The position numbers were made by a program, and so were the translations under genes. Shown in pieces: positions 1-10,915 of a stretch of 64,000 bases of DNA. The first letter of the stretch is position 1. Each line of letters opens with the position of its first letter. Location of the stretch: NCBI GenBank assembly GCA_037074615.1, contig CM073569.1:6454001-6518000 (forward strand). The letters are read 5' to 3'. The stretch is from Leucaena leucocephala (Eukaryota > Streptophyta > Magnoliopsida > Fabales > Fabaceae). The notes below the pieces were generated by a model. That model did no database searches. It was not told where the DNA came from and saw nothing but the letters and a program-made list of their open reading frames with translations.

Positions 1-70
1 CAGACAAATTTATAACATGAATAGCTAATACAGCAGTAGGATCAACAAGAGTATCATTCTCATCCGACAT
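1..70 (-). CDS. First coding exon (partial) of an unidentified gene
   Basis: Read on the minus strand, an ATG at 70-68 opens a frame that runs to the window edge without a stop and begins MSDENDTLVDPTAVLAIHVI. The gene continues to the left of the window, so only 23 complete codons are visible. The acidic start followed by a hydrophobic run gives no recognisable family. Support for a real start is contextual: upstream (71-600 on the same strand) lies a pyrimidine-rich stretch and then a GC-richer block that looks like a plant 5' untranslated leader, possibly with an intron. I do not recognise the protein and assign no function. Confidence 0.45.
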   Translation of the reverse strand, partial: MSDENDTLVDPTAVLAIHVINLS

Positions 71-600
71 ATGTGGTTTAGAATATATATACACACACAT
101 ATATAAGCAGAGCATAAACCAAATCAGGGTAAGTAAGAGAGAGAGGACATGCATTGCAGGTTCTACATTTAATTCTTAACTAATCTTAGAACAGGACTTG
201 CATAAAATTATTTTGGTTCTGACAACAAAAGGATACTAAAGCAAGAATATGCGCTAGGCATTGCGAGACCATCCTTCTACGGTCCAATACGAAAGCTTCA
301 AAGATATGCATTTCAAAAATCACAACAGATTGCCCATAGACGAACCTGGATATAGGAGACGGACAAAAGACGACGGAGTTGTTCTCCCGATCTACGTGAG
401 GCGGAGGAAAGGAGAAAAGGAGCGAACCGACAGGACTAGTAGCCTCGATCTACTTTTCGATCTGAGAGTGAGAAGAGGAAAGTGAACGCAGCGCCGTCGC
501 AGAGGAGACTGAACACCAACGACCCTGATCTGAGATGAGGATATGAGAGGATGGGGATGGCCGAGCTCACCGGTCACCGGAGAGATCGTAAAAATTGGGC
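71..600 (-). promoter_or_regulatory. Putative 5' leader of the left-edge gene, possibly with a leader intron
   Basis: On the minus strand, 600-360 is clearly richer in G and C than its surroundings and contains CT-rich runs typical of plant 5' untranslated exons. A plausible donor (CAG followed by GTTCG) lies near 350, and a pyrimidine-rich tract precedes the ATG at 70. The short open frames here lack any family motif and look incidental. The leader and intron reading is inference; transcript data would decide it. Confidence 0.35.
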
Positions 601-778
601 GGCGAAGGGGATTTTTGTAAAAAAAAAATATAAAAATGTGAATTCAATTGCCCATCCAAGCAATTCAAAAGAACTTTTGAACCGGCCATTTTCTACAATA
701 TAATTTCTATGTTCAATTCGATATGTAAGCTAAAAATGAATGGAACATTGTTATAACTTATAAGCTTTATTTATCATA

Positions 779-1059
779 CCTCCCTCCCTCTTAATTATAA
801 AATATAATTAATTAATTTAAATATATTAAAAAAATTAGATAAATTAATTAATAATAATAATTATATGTTAATCTATCTACACATTCGTTGAATCGTATGT
901 ATTTAGACTATTATTATTATATACTCCTTAATATGTATAATTAAATAGAGATATATTAGAAAAAAAATTATAATTTTAAGAGATAAAATAAATTTGACTC
1001 TTATATTTAGAAATAAATTAAACCCCATATTTAATTTTTATAATTAGAAATAGAGGGAG
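779..1059. mobile_element. Stowaway-type MITE
   Basis: The left end CCTCCCTCCCTCTTAATTAT and the inverted right end (TAATTAGAAATAGAGGGAG) form imperfect terminal inverted repeats beginning CTCCCTC, the usual signature of plant Tc1/mariner-derived Stowaway MITEs. Both ends abut a TA dinucleotide (777-778 and 1060-1061), the expected target duplication. The interior is AT-rich and has no coding potential. Confidence 0.7.
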
Positions 1060-1285
1060 TAGTACTTTATTACTCTTTCAATCCTAAATATGAGATGGCA
1101 TCCCATTTTATTTTTAATATTTATTATTTTGTCTCAAATTAATTTACCTAATTTATAACAATAACTTAATATATAATTTAATGTTCTACATAGATATTTT
1201 ATGAAGATTAAGTCACATGTATTTGTTAGAATTAAATAATTTATCTAATTTTATTAATCTATTTAAATTAATTAACTAACTCTTA

Positions 1286-1742
1286 GGGTATGTTTGGCTC
1301 AACGGAGGGGAGGGATTTTAATAGAGGGAAAGGAAAGGAAGGAAAAAAGAGGGATTTTATTATTACCTTGTTTGGATTAACATTAAGGGAGAGGAGGGGA
1401 GGGATTTTCATATTACCTTGTTTGGTTCAAGAAAGAAAGGGAGGGAAAATACTTTTATATAGACAAATTTACCTTATATTATTTTACATAATATTTTAAT
1501 AAAATATAATATAAGAGTAATATTAGGATATTAAAAAAATTATAGGTATATGAATATTATATAATAATAATATCACACTTCCCCTCCAAATTCCCCCAAT
1601 TTTGGAGGGGAAGTAAAGTTGGAGGGGGGAGGGAAAATTTTAAAAAATTTTACCTCCCCCCGTAAATTTTGTAATGAGCCAAACAAGAGGAGGGAAGTAA
1701 AATCCCTCCCTCCCCCCCAAATACCCCGTGCCAAACAAGCCC
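1286..1742. mobile_element. PIF/Harbinger-type MITE (457 bp)
   Basis: The termini GGGTATGTTTGGCTC and, inverted, GGGCTTGTTTGGCAC are matching inverted repeats, flanked on both sides by TTA (1283-1285 and 1743-1745), the TWA target site of PIF/Harbinger elements. The interior is rich in GGGAGGG and CCCTCCC runs near the ends and encodes nothing recognisable. Confidence 0.75.
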
Positions 1743-2199
1743 TTAAATTAAAGATAGAAAAAAATACTCCTCCTGTCGTTAAAATAAAATCTAATTAGGA
1801 AGCTGATCTTTATCCTAAATATAAGATATATTTTCTATATCTATTAATTTTTTTTCTAAATCACTATATTAATATTAATAATTAAGTAAGAGACGAGGGG
1901 AATGAGTTAAATAATATAATTAGGATATTTTATAAAAAAATATCATATTAATTAATTTAATTAATTTTTTTAACCTAATTAAATATATCATATATTAAGA
2001 ATTAAGAGAAATATTATTTTTTTTCTTGTTTAGTTAGCCATTACGAGTACTCCTCTTGATTGTTCGTTTATATAAGAGAAAATGAATTATTTTAAATTCA
2101 TCTTTACAAAGTATATACTGCTCTCACCCCCTCCTCTGAGCCCATTTATGTTTTCTAATGTTACCCAAGTTATAGGAATAAGATGTACCTATTAATAAA
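1743..2199. other. AT-rich intergenic stretch
   Basis: No gene, RNA or clearly bounded repeat is visible. A TACTCCTCCTG-like string near 1767 and GGAGTACTC-like strings near 2045 hint at a decayed Stowaway-type element, but the inner parts do not pair convincingly. Confidence 0.3.
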
Positions 2200-2320
2200 A
2201 ATTAATTTAGTTGATAAGAAGATAAGTGTATGAATTCACATATCGATATTAATGTAAAGACTTTATTAATAAATGATTTATAAATATATTTATAAATATT
2301 TTTTAAGTCTTAAATTTTTA
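2200..2320 (+). repeat. Fragment of a dispersed repeat also present twice near 33.3 kb
   Basis: The stretch with TATGAATTCACATATCG, TTAATGTAAAGACTTTATTA and a following ATTTATAAATA... tail resembles the two adjacent copies at about 33,230-33,500 in order and spacing. The GAATTCACAT-like core sits where a degenerate RNA polymerase III B box would lie, so a worn tRNA-derived SINE is possible. Boundaries are approximate. Confidence 0.35.
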
Positions 2321-2580
2321 TTGATTGTAAATCCATAGATAAAAATCCATCTGCTCATTGATTGTGCAGAGGTAGTAAGCTTGATAGTTGATAGCTATAA
2401 CTGAGGCATCAAAGCATCCCTTTTACGATAACATTGACTGAATTAAATTTTTATGATCTACAGATAGGTTTAATTTGAGTTGTAACATTTTATGCAATCA
2501 ATCTAACTATTTATTTGAATTAATTTATGCTAGCTGATTTTGCGATTAATGAGATAAATATGTGAGATGATTTTTTTGTA

Positions 2581-3220
2581 GCATGTGTTTGGGAATATGG
2601 TTAAAAAATTGATTTTATATGTAAATCATGGTTTTGTCTTTTTTCACCCAAACACTTATTTTTCTACAAAAATTGATTTTATATGTAAACCATGGTTTTG
2701 TCTTTTTTCACCCAAACACCCATTTTTCTACCAAAATTGATTTTCTATCTAAACCATGGTTTTACACAATAAAACTATGGTTTCAACAATCTGATGCTGG
2801 GCAGATTTTTGGAAAATTTGCTCACGTTTGAGCTCATATTTTATATTTAAATTATACATATAAATTAAAAAAAATATTATTTAAATGGGGGGAAAATTAA
2901 AATTAAGGTGAATATTGTAAATTTTTATCTTATTTATATGTATTATTTTTTTATAAATAAAAAATTATAAATAGAATTTATATCTTATATAATTATTATA
3001 TTTATTTTTATCTTTTTGATAAATTGCCAATTAAAAAGTTATTCTGCTACTAATCATCCAAACATCTCCAATTTTTAAAATTACTTTTTCACAAAATCTA
3101 TTCTTTCTAGAATCTATTCTCCAGAATCTATTCTTCCCAGAATCTATTCTCCATAATCTATTTTTTTTAGAATCTATTCTTATCAGAATTTATTTTCTAA
3201 AAGTTAATCCAAACACACCT
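2581..3220 (+). mobile_element. Member of the TGTTTGG...CCAAACA MITE family
   Basis: It begins TGTTTGGGAATATGG and ends AATCCAAACACACC. The right part carries repeated AATCTATTCT(C/T) strings shared with the copies at 30,322, 31,465, 44,033 and 46,721. Flanking bases are GTA on the left and TTA on the right, compatible with a decayed TWA target duplication. The left part includes a 64-bp tandem repeat annotated separately. Non-coding. Confidence 0.6.
2603..2764 (+). repeat. 64-bp tandem repeat, about 2.5 units
   Basis: Successive copies of a unit running from AAAATTGATTTTATATGTAA through CATGGTTTTGTC to CACCCAAACAC start at about 2603, 2667 and 2731, a period of 64 bp; the third is incomplete. 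It lies in the left arm of the surrounding MITE and repeats that element's own terminal CCAAACAC string. Confidence 0.7.
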
Positions 3221-3556
3221 TTAGATTGTGTGAAAATCACTTTTTTTAAATATTTTTTGAGATTTCCTAGATAAGCGCTAACTATAAATAGTTTGTAGGC
3301 CTTTTGGGCTTCTGATCAATCCCCACCTTATATTTGATCAATCCCCATCTTAAAGGTGAACTTTTCTTTTTCTCTCTCTGTATATTTATATGAACCATTT
3401 TTCATTTAGATAGAAAAAAATGTGTACTGGGTAGTGATAAAAGAACCAAATCAAACCGAACAGTCTAACCAGTTGTATCATTTATTGGGCTTGCTAGCAA
3501 CTCTGTTTGAACTAAAAAAAATTGTTTTTACCATTGAGCTAGATTGGACTAACTAT
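3221..3556. other. Intergenic stretch without recognised features
   Basis: Mixed AT-rich sequence; I see no gene, RNA or bounded repeat. Confidence 0.3.
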
Positions 3557-3564
3557 AATTGAAT

Positions 3565-3797
3565 TAAGATATACGATCATTTAAAACGTATTTGATCTTT
3601 AGAGAATACTATTTTGTTATTATTCTAGTCACGACGCTTCAGAAGACATCCAAATTCTTAAGTGTTTAGGTTTACGCCTGAGGGTAATAGATGGCTCGCT
3701 CTGCTCGATATTGATATCATCTAGGAGGAATAGAAATTTCGCCCTACCTTTAAATCATGGGTGACCCGCTTTCCAAAATTTTTTGTATAAAAAAAAG
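3565..3797 (+). mobile_element. SINE family A, 5'-truncated copy
   Basis: It matches the fuller copies at 10,639, 19,424 and 34,934 from the ATACGATCATTT segment through the conserved GATGGCTCGCTCTGCTCGAT segment to the TATAAAAAAAA tail. The tRNA-like head is missing. The 8-bp AATTGAAT lies on both sides (3557-3564 and 3798-3805), fitting a target duplication at a truncated insertion. Confidence 0.6.
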
Positions 3798-3811
3798 AAT
3801 TGAATCACTAT

Positions 3812-3917
3812 AGACGGCTCACTCTGTTCGATAGTAGTATCGTCTATGAGAAAATGAGACTTCGAGCTACCTGGGTGAGTTTAATTTTTTTCTAAAAATT
3901 TTTATATTAAAAAAAAA
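3812..3917 (+). mobile_element. SINE family A, second 5'-truncated copy nested at the tail of the first
   Basis: This is another 3' half of the same SINE, starting AGACGGCTCACTCTG and ending in an A-rich tail. A perfect 15-bp direct repeat, GAATTGAATCACTAT, flanks it at 3797-3811 and 3918-3932, so an independent insertion just behind the first copy explains it better than simple tandem duplication. Confidence 0.6.
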
Positions 3918-3932
3918 GAATTGAATCACTAT

Positions 3933-4665
3933 TAGGTTGTATCCTAGAATAAGACATGAAACTGGAACGATTTTAAGAAAATCAAATGGATTTTGGGCCT
4001 GGTAGAAAAAATGCTTAAAAATTTATAAAATGCTGACTTTCTCAAAAAACCAAAAATATTTTTAAATCAATTGTAACCATAGTGTTATTTGGTTGAAATT
4101 TTTCATATATTATTGTGTCATTATATTGATAATTAGATATATTATGAATTTATTTCTTATGCATGTGATTAATTATTTTTTATTAAAATTTTATTTGATT
4201 ACCACATCATAGGTTTAACTTTTAATCTAATTAGCTAAATTGTGACTACTAGCTTTTCTAGTTCAATAACCAGTCCAACATTTAAAATATTAGTTTTCTA
4301 GTAAAATTTCCAAATGCATTCAGTTAATTTGAGGACATAACAATGAGAGTATTAATCCTAAGAGGGAATATCATTATGTATGTATATATACTTTCTCTTA
4401 ATTTTTAATTAAATATTTATGTTTATTTTTTTATTAAATCTTTTAATTTTGCTCTATTAGCACAATTAATCTCTATAATTTTACTTTAGTAGTATTGTTA
4501 GCTCCTATATATAAATTAATTATACAAATAGAGTAGGGTTATATGATTTATTAAAGAGAGAAAAAATAATAAGTATTAAATTAAAAAATTAAAAGAAAAG
4601 TCAAATATTGAAAGGAGAAAATGAACAATAAAACAGTCCAAATTACTGGTAAGCATATGGGAATG
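3933..4665. other. AT-rich intergenic stretch
   Basis: No gene, RNA or bounded repeat recognised. Confidence 0.3.
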
Positions 4666-4673
4666 GTAAAAAG

Positions 4674-5455
4674 TAGGGGTGTGCATGGACAGGGCTGGGC
4701 AGGGCAGACCTCATGCCCGGTGCCCTGCCCAAAAAAAGCATGGGCTGCATTTTGCAGCCCGATGCTCTGCCCTGCCCGGTAAAAGCCCTAACTATTTTGG
4801 GATGGGCATGGGTGGGCTGGGCATGCCTAAGTTTTGATGTCATGCTCATATTGTGAAAAAAATATGCAATTATGAACTTATAAAATAATACCATATTCAT
4901 ATGTCTTTAAGATTTAAATAATATCCATAATTCACTAAGAATAAAGCAACAAAAAGATAATAATTAAATTTTTGAAATCCATTGCATGTAAAAAAAAGTC
5001 TTGAAGTCTAAGTAATTTGTAATTGTAACTTTGTATCAATCTCCCTAATATTGACAAAGATTAAGTATTTAAAAAAAATAAATAATTATAATTTATAATG
5101 TAATTATATGATGATTAGCAAAGTTAAAAAAAAGAAAAAATTAATATAGTTATAAATATTAAAAGATACAACTTACATACTTAACTACTCATATTTTTAA
5201 AATGAACCTCTAGTCACCAGTAACTATCATATTCTCCCTTTTAAGTGTAGTATTTAGGGAAAAAAGTAAAAAAAATAAAAGAAGTGGTACTCATGGGCAG
5301 GGCAACCCCCTGCCCGGTGCCCAGCCCAAAAAAAGTATGGGTTGAATTTTGTAGCCCGATGCCCAGTCCTACCCTATATTTATCGGGTTGGGCAGAGCTA
5401 TTTTATTGCGGGTTGGGTTGGACATACTGGGCCATGGGTATTATGCACAACCCTA
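4674..5455. mobile_element. Non-autonomous hAT-type transposon (782 bp)
   Basis: A perfect 8-bp target duplication GTAAAAAG flanks the element (4666-4673 and 5456-5463). The ends TAGGGGTGTGCATGG and, inverted, TAGGGTTGTGCATAATA are imperfect inverted repeats in the TAGGG form common in plant hAT elements. Inside, a GC-rich segment of about 90 bp with GGGCAGGGC, GCCCGGTGCCC and CAAAAAAAG strings occurs near both ends (about 4,700-4,790 and 5,295-5,385) in the same orientation. No transposase frame is present; short frames across the GC-rich ends are incidental. Confidence 0.85.
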
Positions 5456-5463
5456 GTAAAAAG

Positions 5464-5665
5464 GGACACAAAAGTGAAGGGGGGCGCATGCGGGATCCAA
5501 TGCGTTGCCGCATGGAAAGGAAAGCTTGAAACGGCTAAAATGCGCCTCCCTGTGGGTCCCACCTTTGTGGACTCTGCCTCACTCTCGAGGCCTCACGCGC
5601 CGCTCTCTGTCCACCATTCCTCAGACATTGCCATTACCCTTTTCCCACTACCTTGAGTATCCAAT
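5464..5665. other. Isolated GC-rich block next to the hAT element
   Basis: About 200 bp with GGGGGGCGCATGCGGG, GTGGGTCCCACC and TCGAGGCCTCACGCG strings stand out in AT-rich surroundings. Open frames of 68-104 codons cross it but share no recognisable motif and overlap each other. It could be a relic promoter, a leader exon or a gene fragment; I cannot tell. Confidence 0.3.
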
Positions 5666-8600
5666 CATTGTTCATTTTAATTTTTCCCTTTACTATTTTT
5701 TATTAAAATAAAAATACCATATAACTCTCAAGAAAAATAAATAAATAGGTATAACAAAAAAAAAAGTTCATATACAATTTTGTCTAAAAAATTCTCGTGT
5801 AAAAGCCTAAAGTTTTTTTATCAATATTATTTTAAAAATATTAAAAGAATAAAATCCATCATTAAAAAAATTAAAATTAACAGTTAAAAATTAAGGTTTA
5901 TTATTAATATTTTTAATATTTAGAGATAATATTTTTTTTAATATTTTTAGAATGATATTAATATAAAAAAATTATGAATACTTACAAATATTATAGAAAA
6001 TTTCAAGGATAAAATTAAACTATAATAAAAAACAAAAATAGAATAAATCATTTAAACATGTCTATATATCTCTTAAAGTTTAAGAAAATCTACCACGTGC
6101 ATTGCTCATAAATCATAATTAGTATTTTTTTTATAATTTTTAAGTGATTATATAAATAGACATTTGTTTATTTAAAAATGTAAAAATAATTTTCTAATTT
6201 ATTTTAAATATAATTTACCAAAACATTTTTTATTGAAATAAAATAAAATAAAATCTAATAATTTTTTTGCCAACAAGGCAACAATAAAATTTAAAGTAGC
6301 ACGTACGTACTAACAATACCATGAAAAATATAATTGCTATATTGAGTTTCAATGAAAACTTGAGAGTTGGGCGAATTTGTTTAGAAAAAAATCTAAATTT
6401 GGTAAGATTTTTCATGTCTCGTTGACCTCAACACTCCCATGAAGTAAGACAAAAAAATAACTTAAATTTTTATTTGGAGTTAAATGTTTTTTTTTTCTTT
6501 TTGGTTTAATAAAAAAGCATTGGCACCTGCACGTGATTGGGACATAGTTTGCTGCAGTCACGATCCAGCCAAAAAATAAATAAATAGTTTATAATAAATA
6601 AATAAAGCTGTCGAGATTATCTGTGGTCGATGACGTTTTTATGAGGTAGATGCTGAAGTATAATACCCGCGCAATCAGCCAAAACGGACGGTTTTATTTA
6701 TTTTGGGTGTACAATCGAACGGTTATTATTATTTTGTGGGATTTGCAGGGAATAAATGAAATATGATTTCTCTGCATATTAATCTTCTTTATTTCTCCAA
6801 AGTTCAATATTCATGAATTATCTGCTAATTAAATATTAACATACGTTAGTCTTAATGAAAAATATTATGATTATTTAAGTAGGTAAAAGTTCACATTTTA
6901 ATTTTAAAAAGTTAAGTAAAATTTTCTCCAAAAATATTACGTTAATATGTTAATTTTACATAAGGTTTTATTTCGTTATCTTAATTTTATAAAATGTCTT
7001 TTTAATGATTCAACCCAAATCTCGTGAATAAAAAATACGATATTAAAATTTTAAATGTTAAAAAATATTTTTAAATAGTAACATATTAAATTTAATTTTT
7101 TAAAATAACAATGATTATTATAAAAAATTTATTATTTGAGACAAACGTTGTCATCAGGATCATATCTGAAATTTGAGTATATTTGCCCATCACATAACTC
7201 AAATTTAAATTAGTTGGAGCTGAATATCATTTCAAATATCAAATATTGTCACGATAATTTCTATATACAAATTAAAATATAACTTATGTAAGTAAGTTAA
7301 ATATTTAAAATTAAAAACATCACTTAATTTCTCTTTAATACAAAGAGATCATAGGCACACGTATAAATCTCCACAAGATTTCCTTTGTGAAGAACTCAAA
7401 CGTGATGAAGTCAAGCTCAATGGATCCCACGTTATCATTATCTTAGCTTCTGGAGTCAACTTGTAATCACCGTCCGATCAAAGCCACGTATTTTATCCAA
7501 ACAAGAGGAAATACCCCAATTTTCAAACACTTGAAAAGGATTGAAAATAAAGTTTGATGCAGCTAACAAGAACTTAATTTAGCCTTATAAGGACCACGAA
7601 AAGAATTATGTGAGGATAATTAGGTAATTTTATCTTTTAGTTATTTTTATAAATATTATTTAAGTTTGGACAGTGGTTCTAATTCTTTAGGTATCTCATA
7701 TTTAATTAATCTAATTTTTTTATTCACAAAATAATTTGAAAAATAAAATTATAAGTTAAAACACATCTAAAACTTTAAAATATTTTTTTAGATGTATCCA
7801 GTATCCTCAAATATTTTATTGTTAATCTAAAACCTTAAAATATTTTTCTAATTGTTTTCAACACCCTAAAATTGATATTAAAAAAATATTTTTTAATACT
7901 AAATGCATCTTTACTTTTAAAAAAATTGATTTAATATCTATATTAAAATTACTCATAAAAAATTAAATTAAAGGCAAAGTTTCTTAAAAAAATATTAACA
8001 CTTTAAAATGAAATATAAAATATTTTAAAATATTAGGCGCATGTAAAAATGCTTCATCATCTTCCTGTTGGCTAGAACAAGTAAAATCCGTTGAATCAAA
8101 ATCTAAAGGCAGTGCGCGGATATATTATCCCAATTTTGAGCTCAACTTTTGGTAATTAAATAATTTTATTATTGAACTTTACAATAAAATTATTTAAATA
8201 TTAGTGGCACAAAAAAGAAATTATTTAAATATTAACTTGGCAATAAAACATTCTCTGCTTTTTGTCCTCGTCACTCTTCCACCTTTTCACGGATATGGAA
8301 TTATGGATCCTATGTTCTATGTTCTACAGTATGTTTTATTTTTGAATACAGAAAAACAAATTTAAAGTTAATACTTTACTTTTTAATTAGCTATATAGAT
8401 ATAAATTCATTTTTTCAAGAAATTAATCTGTAGATCTTTATAGTTTATGTAGATTTTGAATTAGTTCCCGGTAGTTTCACTTATAATTTGATTCGCTATA
8501 TGTATCAATCATTATGTGTAAAAAATTGTTAATTTTAATTTATAGAATTTCATAAACTTCATAAAATTTATTTGACACAATTTTAACAACCATACATTTC

Positions 8601-8689
8601 TATAAAAAAAATCTTTAAAATATATAAATTAATAGTATTTCATGGTAGTTTTGACAGCATAATGCATTCTACCTCGATTATAAGGGTAT
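5666..8689. other. Gene-free AT-rich spacer of about 3 kb
   Basis: Long A/T runs, scattered short frames without motifs, and no tRNA, rRNA or clearly bounded transposon. Slightly less AT-rich patches near 6,530-6,720 and 7,330-7,520 show no coding signal. Confidence 0.35.
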
Positions 8690-9635
8690 TTTTTAATGGC
8701 GATTTTATAACCCGCCGTTAAAGATAACATTTTACTGCGGTTTACAAAAAACTTCCATTAATTGTTTAATTTTTTTACTTTTCTCGGCCAACACCCACTA
8801 TTAGTCACATCGATCACACTCATCAAAAGCATCAGACTAGATATGGAGAGAAGAATTTAAAGATTTAGTGAAGAAACTAAAGATCCATGAGTTTCTTTCA
8901 TTAAAGCTCTTCAAACTCTTTCTAATAAGGTCTATCTAGCGACATCCATTGTTAGCCACTACGATCAATCTCACTAAAAAATTGAAGATCTAAAGAAAAA
9001 ATTACAGATCCGACTAAAAGGTTTAAGATCTAGAAAATATTTGCTATTAAAACTCTTCAAACTCCTAATGTATTACAATTTATAAACAACAAATGAAGAA
9101 TGACTATTGTCAATTTTTGTTATATGATGTATTGCAGTTTATAAATAACAAATAACTGAAAAAGTAAAAAAATGTTTAAATGAAGAAATTAAACGGTAAC
9201 TTGCGACTTTCACGATAAAGAATGATGATGGAGACGATGAAAAATGACATTAACGATAAAAATGAGCATCAAAATTAAGTGCAAAACACCAAAAAATGAC
9301 ATTCATCAAAGTTTATAGTGATGGGCAAGAGAAACAAGACCACATACAACTGCGAAAAGTAAAATTGGGTATATGATTTTTTAAATTTTATGATCATTTT
9401 TTACGATATTTTTAAAAAATCGCTGTTAACAATGAGATTTTTAATCGCGGTTTTTATAAAAATTGTCGTAAAAGTCCCACCTGATAACTTTTAACCGCGA
9501 CTTTTTTTATAAAAATCGTCATTAAAAATTTTTAAAATTAAACTTATTTACGAAAATACTACTACATTTTTTTACGGTAATTTTTTTTATAACTATCATA
9601 AAGTAGCAACGTGCTAAATTATTTTTCTAGTAGTG
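8690..9635 (-). mobile_element. CACTA-type non-autonomous element, one terminus recognised
   Basis: The right end, read inward on the minus strand, is CACTACTAGAAAAATAATTT, a typical plant CACTA (En/Spm) terminus. Next to it are subterminal repeats built on AACCGCGA and TTTTTATAAAAAT(C/T)GTC units. Related AACCCGCCGTTAAAG and GCGGTTTAC strings near 8,710-8,745 suggest the other subterminal zone. No matching CACTA terminus is visible there, so the left boundary is approximate. There is no transposase frame. Confidence 0.55.
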
Positions 9636-10630
9636 ATAATCAAACCTAAATTAAGGAAAGCTTTGGCAATGTAAACATAAATTGGTACTTATTTGAAAGT
9701 TAACAATTATCCTAATCATACTCTTATCTTCTTAAATTAAAAGGATTGTATGGATTATGATGTATATTAGAGATCAATCCTTGCTTCTCTCTTTCATATA
9801 TTCCCACCTTTTAATTATTTTATTAATTTTTCTCATAGGAATAAAGCATGTACAACAATCTCTCAATTTATATTCCCTTCGGACATTGGAGTCATTTAGT
9901 GAATTTCCTTTAACTTTAAACATAATAACTCAATTTATAATTTTTTTTAAATTATCTATATTGATAGCCTAAATTAAAAAGATTTTTAATGCAAATGATT
10001 ATAGATTATAGTATATATTTAAAAAAAATAACATATATTTTTTTATAAATAACTAATTTAATTAATTTTATAAATTTTTATAAATTAATTATCTATCTTT
10101 TAAACTAAGAATTAAGAACCGGATAAAGTAATATTTTATGAAGATAAATCAACTATTTATATTAAGTAAACTTGTGAAAGACTATATATGATAACTGAAA
10201 TGTTGGATTCAAATACTAATAAATCCTTAAAAACCAAGAAATGTCATATTGTATAAAATATAGTAGACCGTTAAAATATCATATTATATATATTATTAAG
10301 TTATTTGTATTTCAAACTAAAAGTTTTTTTAGTTTAGTCATATGATAGCTCTTCGAATCAAAAGACATGTGGTATTATGTAAAATCAGAATCACTGACAA
10401 AGCATGTGACATTATATGAAGGAGAGCCCACCTATACCCTAGCTATTTGATACTATTAATAATAATATTAAGATTACTAGTTATTACTATTAATAATAAA
10501 GACTATTCCAAGCGTCATTCTTTTTTTATATGGTGCAGTTTTGTTTGATTAATTTGCAAAGTCTAAATGATCCAACAAGTCATTTCACTGGGATCAGCAT
10601 TTACGGATAACATTATAATAAATTTAAATT
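9636..10630. other. AT-rich intergenic stretch
   Basis: A 71-codon hydrophobic open frame near 9,757-9,972 is AT-driven and has no motif. Nothing else recognised. Confidence 0.3.
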
Positions 10631-10638
10631 TAACATAT

Positions 10639-10907
10639 AAACCTATCGTTTATAAATTCATCTGACGAAAAGGTGAGATATACGACTATTTAAAATATGT
10701 TTAATTTTTAAAGATAAATATTTTATTATGATTCCAGTCGTAATATTTATGGAGATATCTTAGCTTCTAAGTACCTAAATTTATGCTTGAAATTAATAGA
10801 CGGCTCGCAAACTCGATAATAGTATAGCTTAAAAAAAAGATTTTATTTTACTCTTAAATTATGAATGAACTCAACTCCTTTCTAAAATTTTTTATATAAA
10901 AAAAAAC
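10639..10907 (+). mobile_element. SINE family A copy
   Basis: It aligns along its length with the copies at 19,424 and 34,934: head region TCATCTGACGAAAAGG (A-box position), GAGATATACGACTATTT, then AATAGACGGCTCGC and a TATAAAAAAAAA tail. The B-box region is decayed. TAACATAT occurs on both sides (10,631-10,638 and 10,908-10,915) as a short target duplication. Confidence 0.65.
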
Positions 10908-10915
10908 TAACATAT

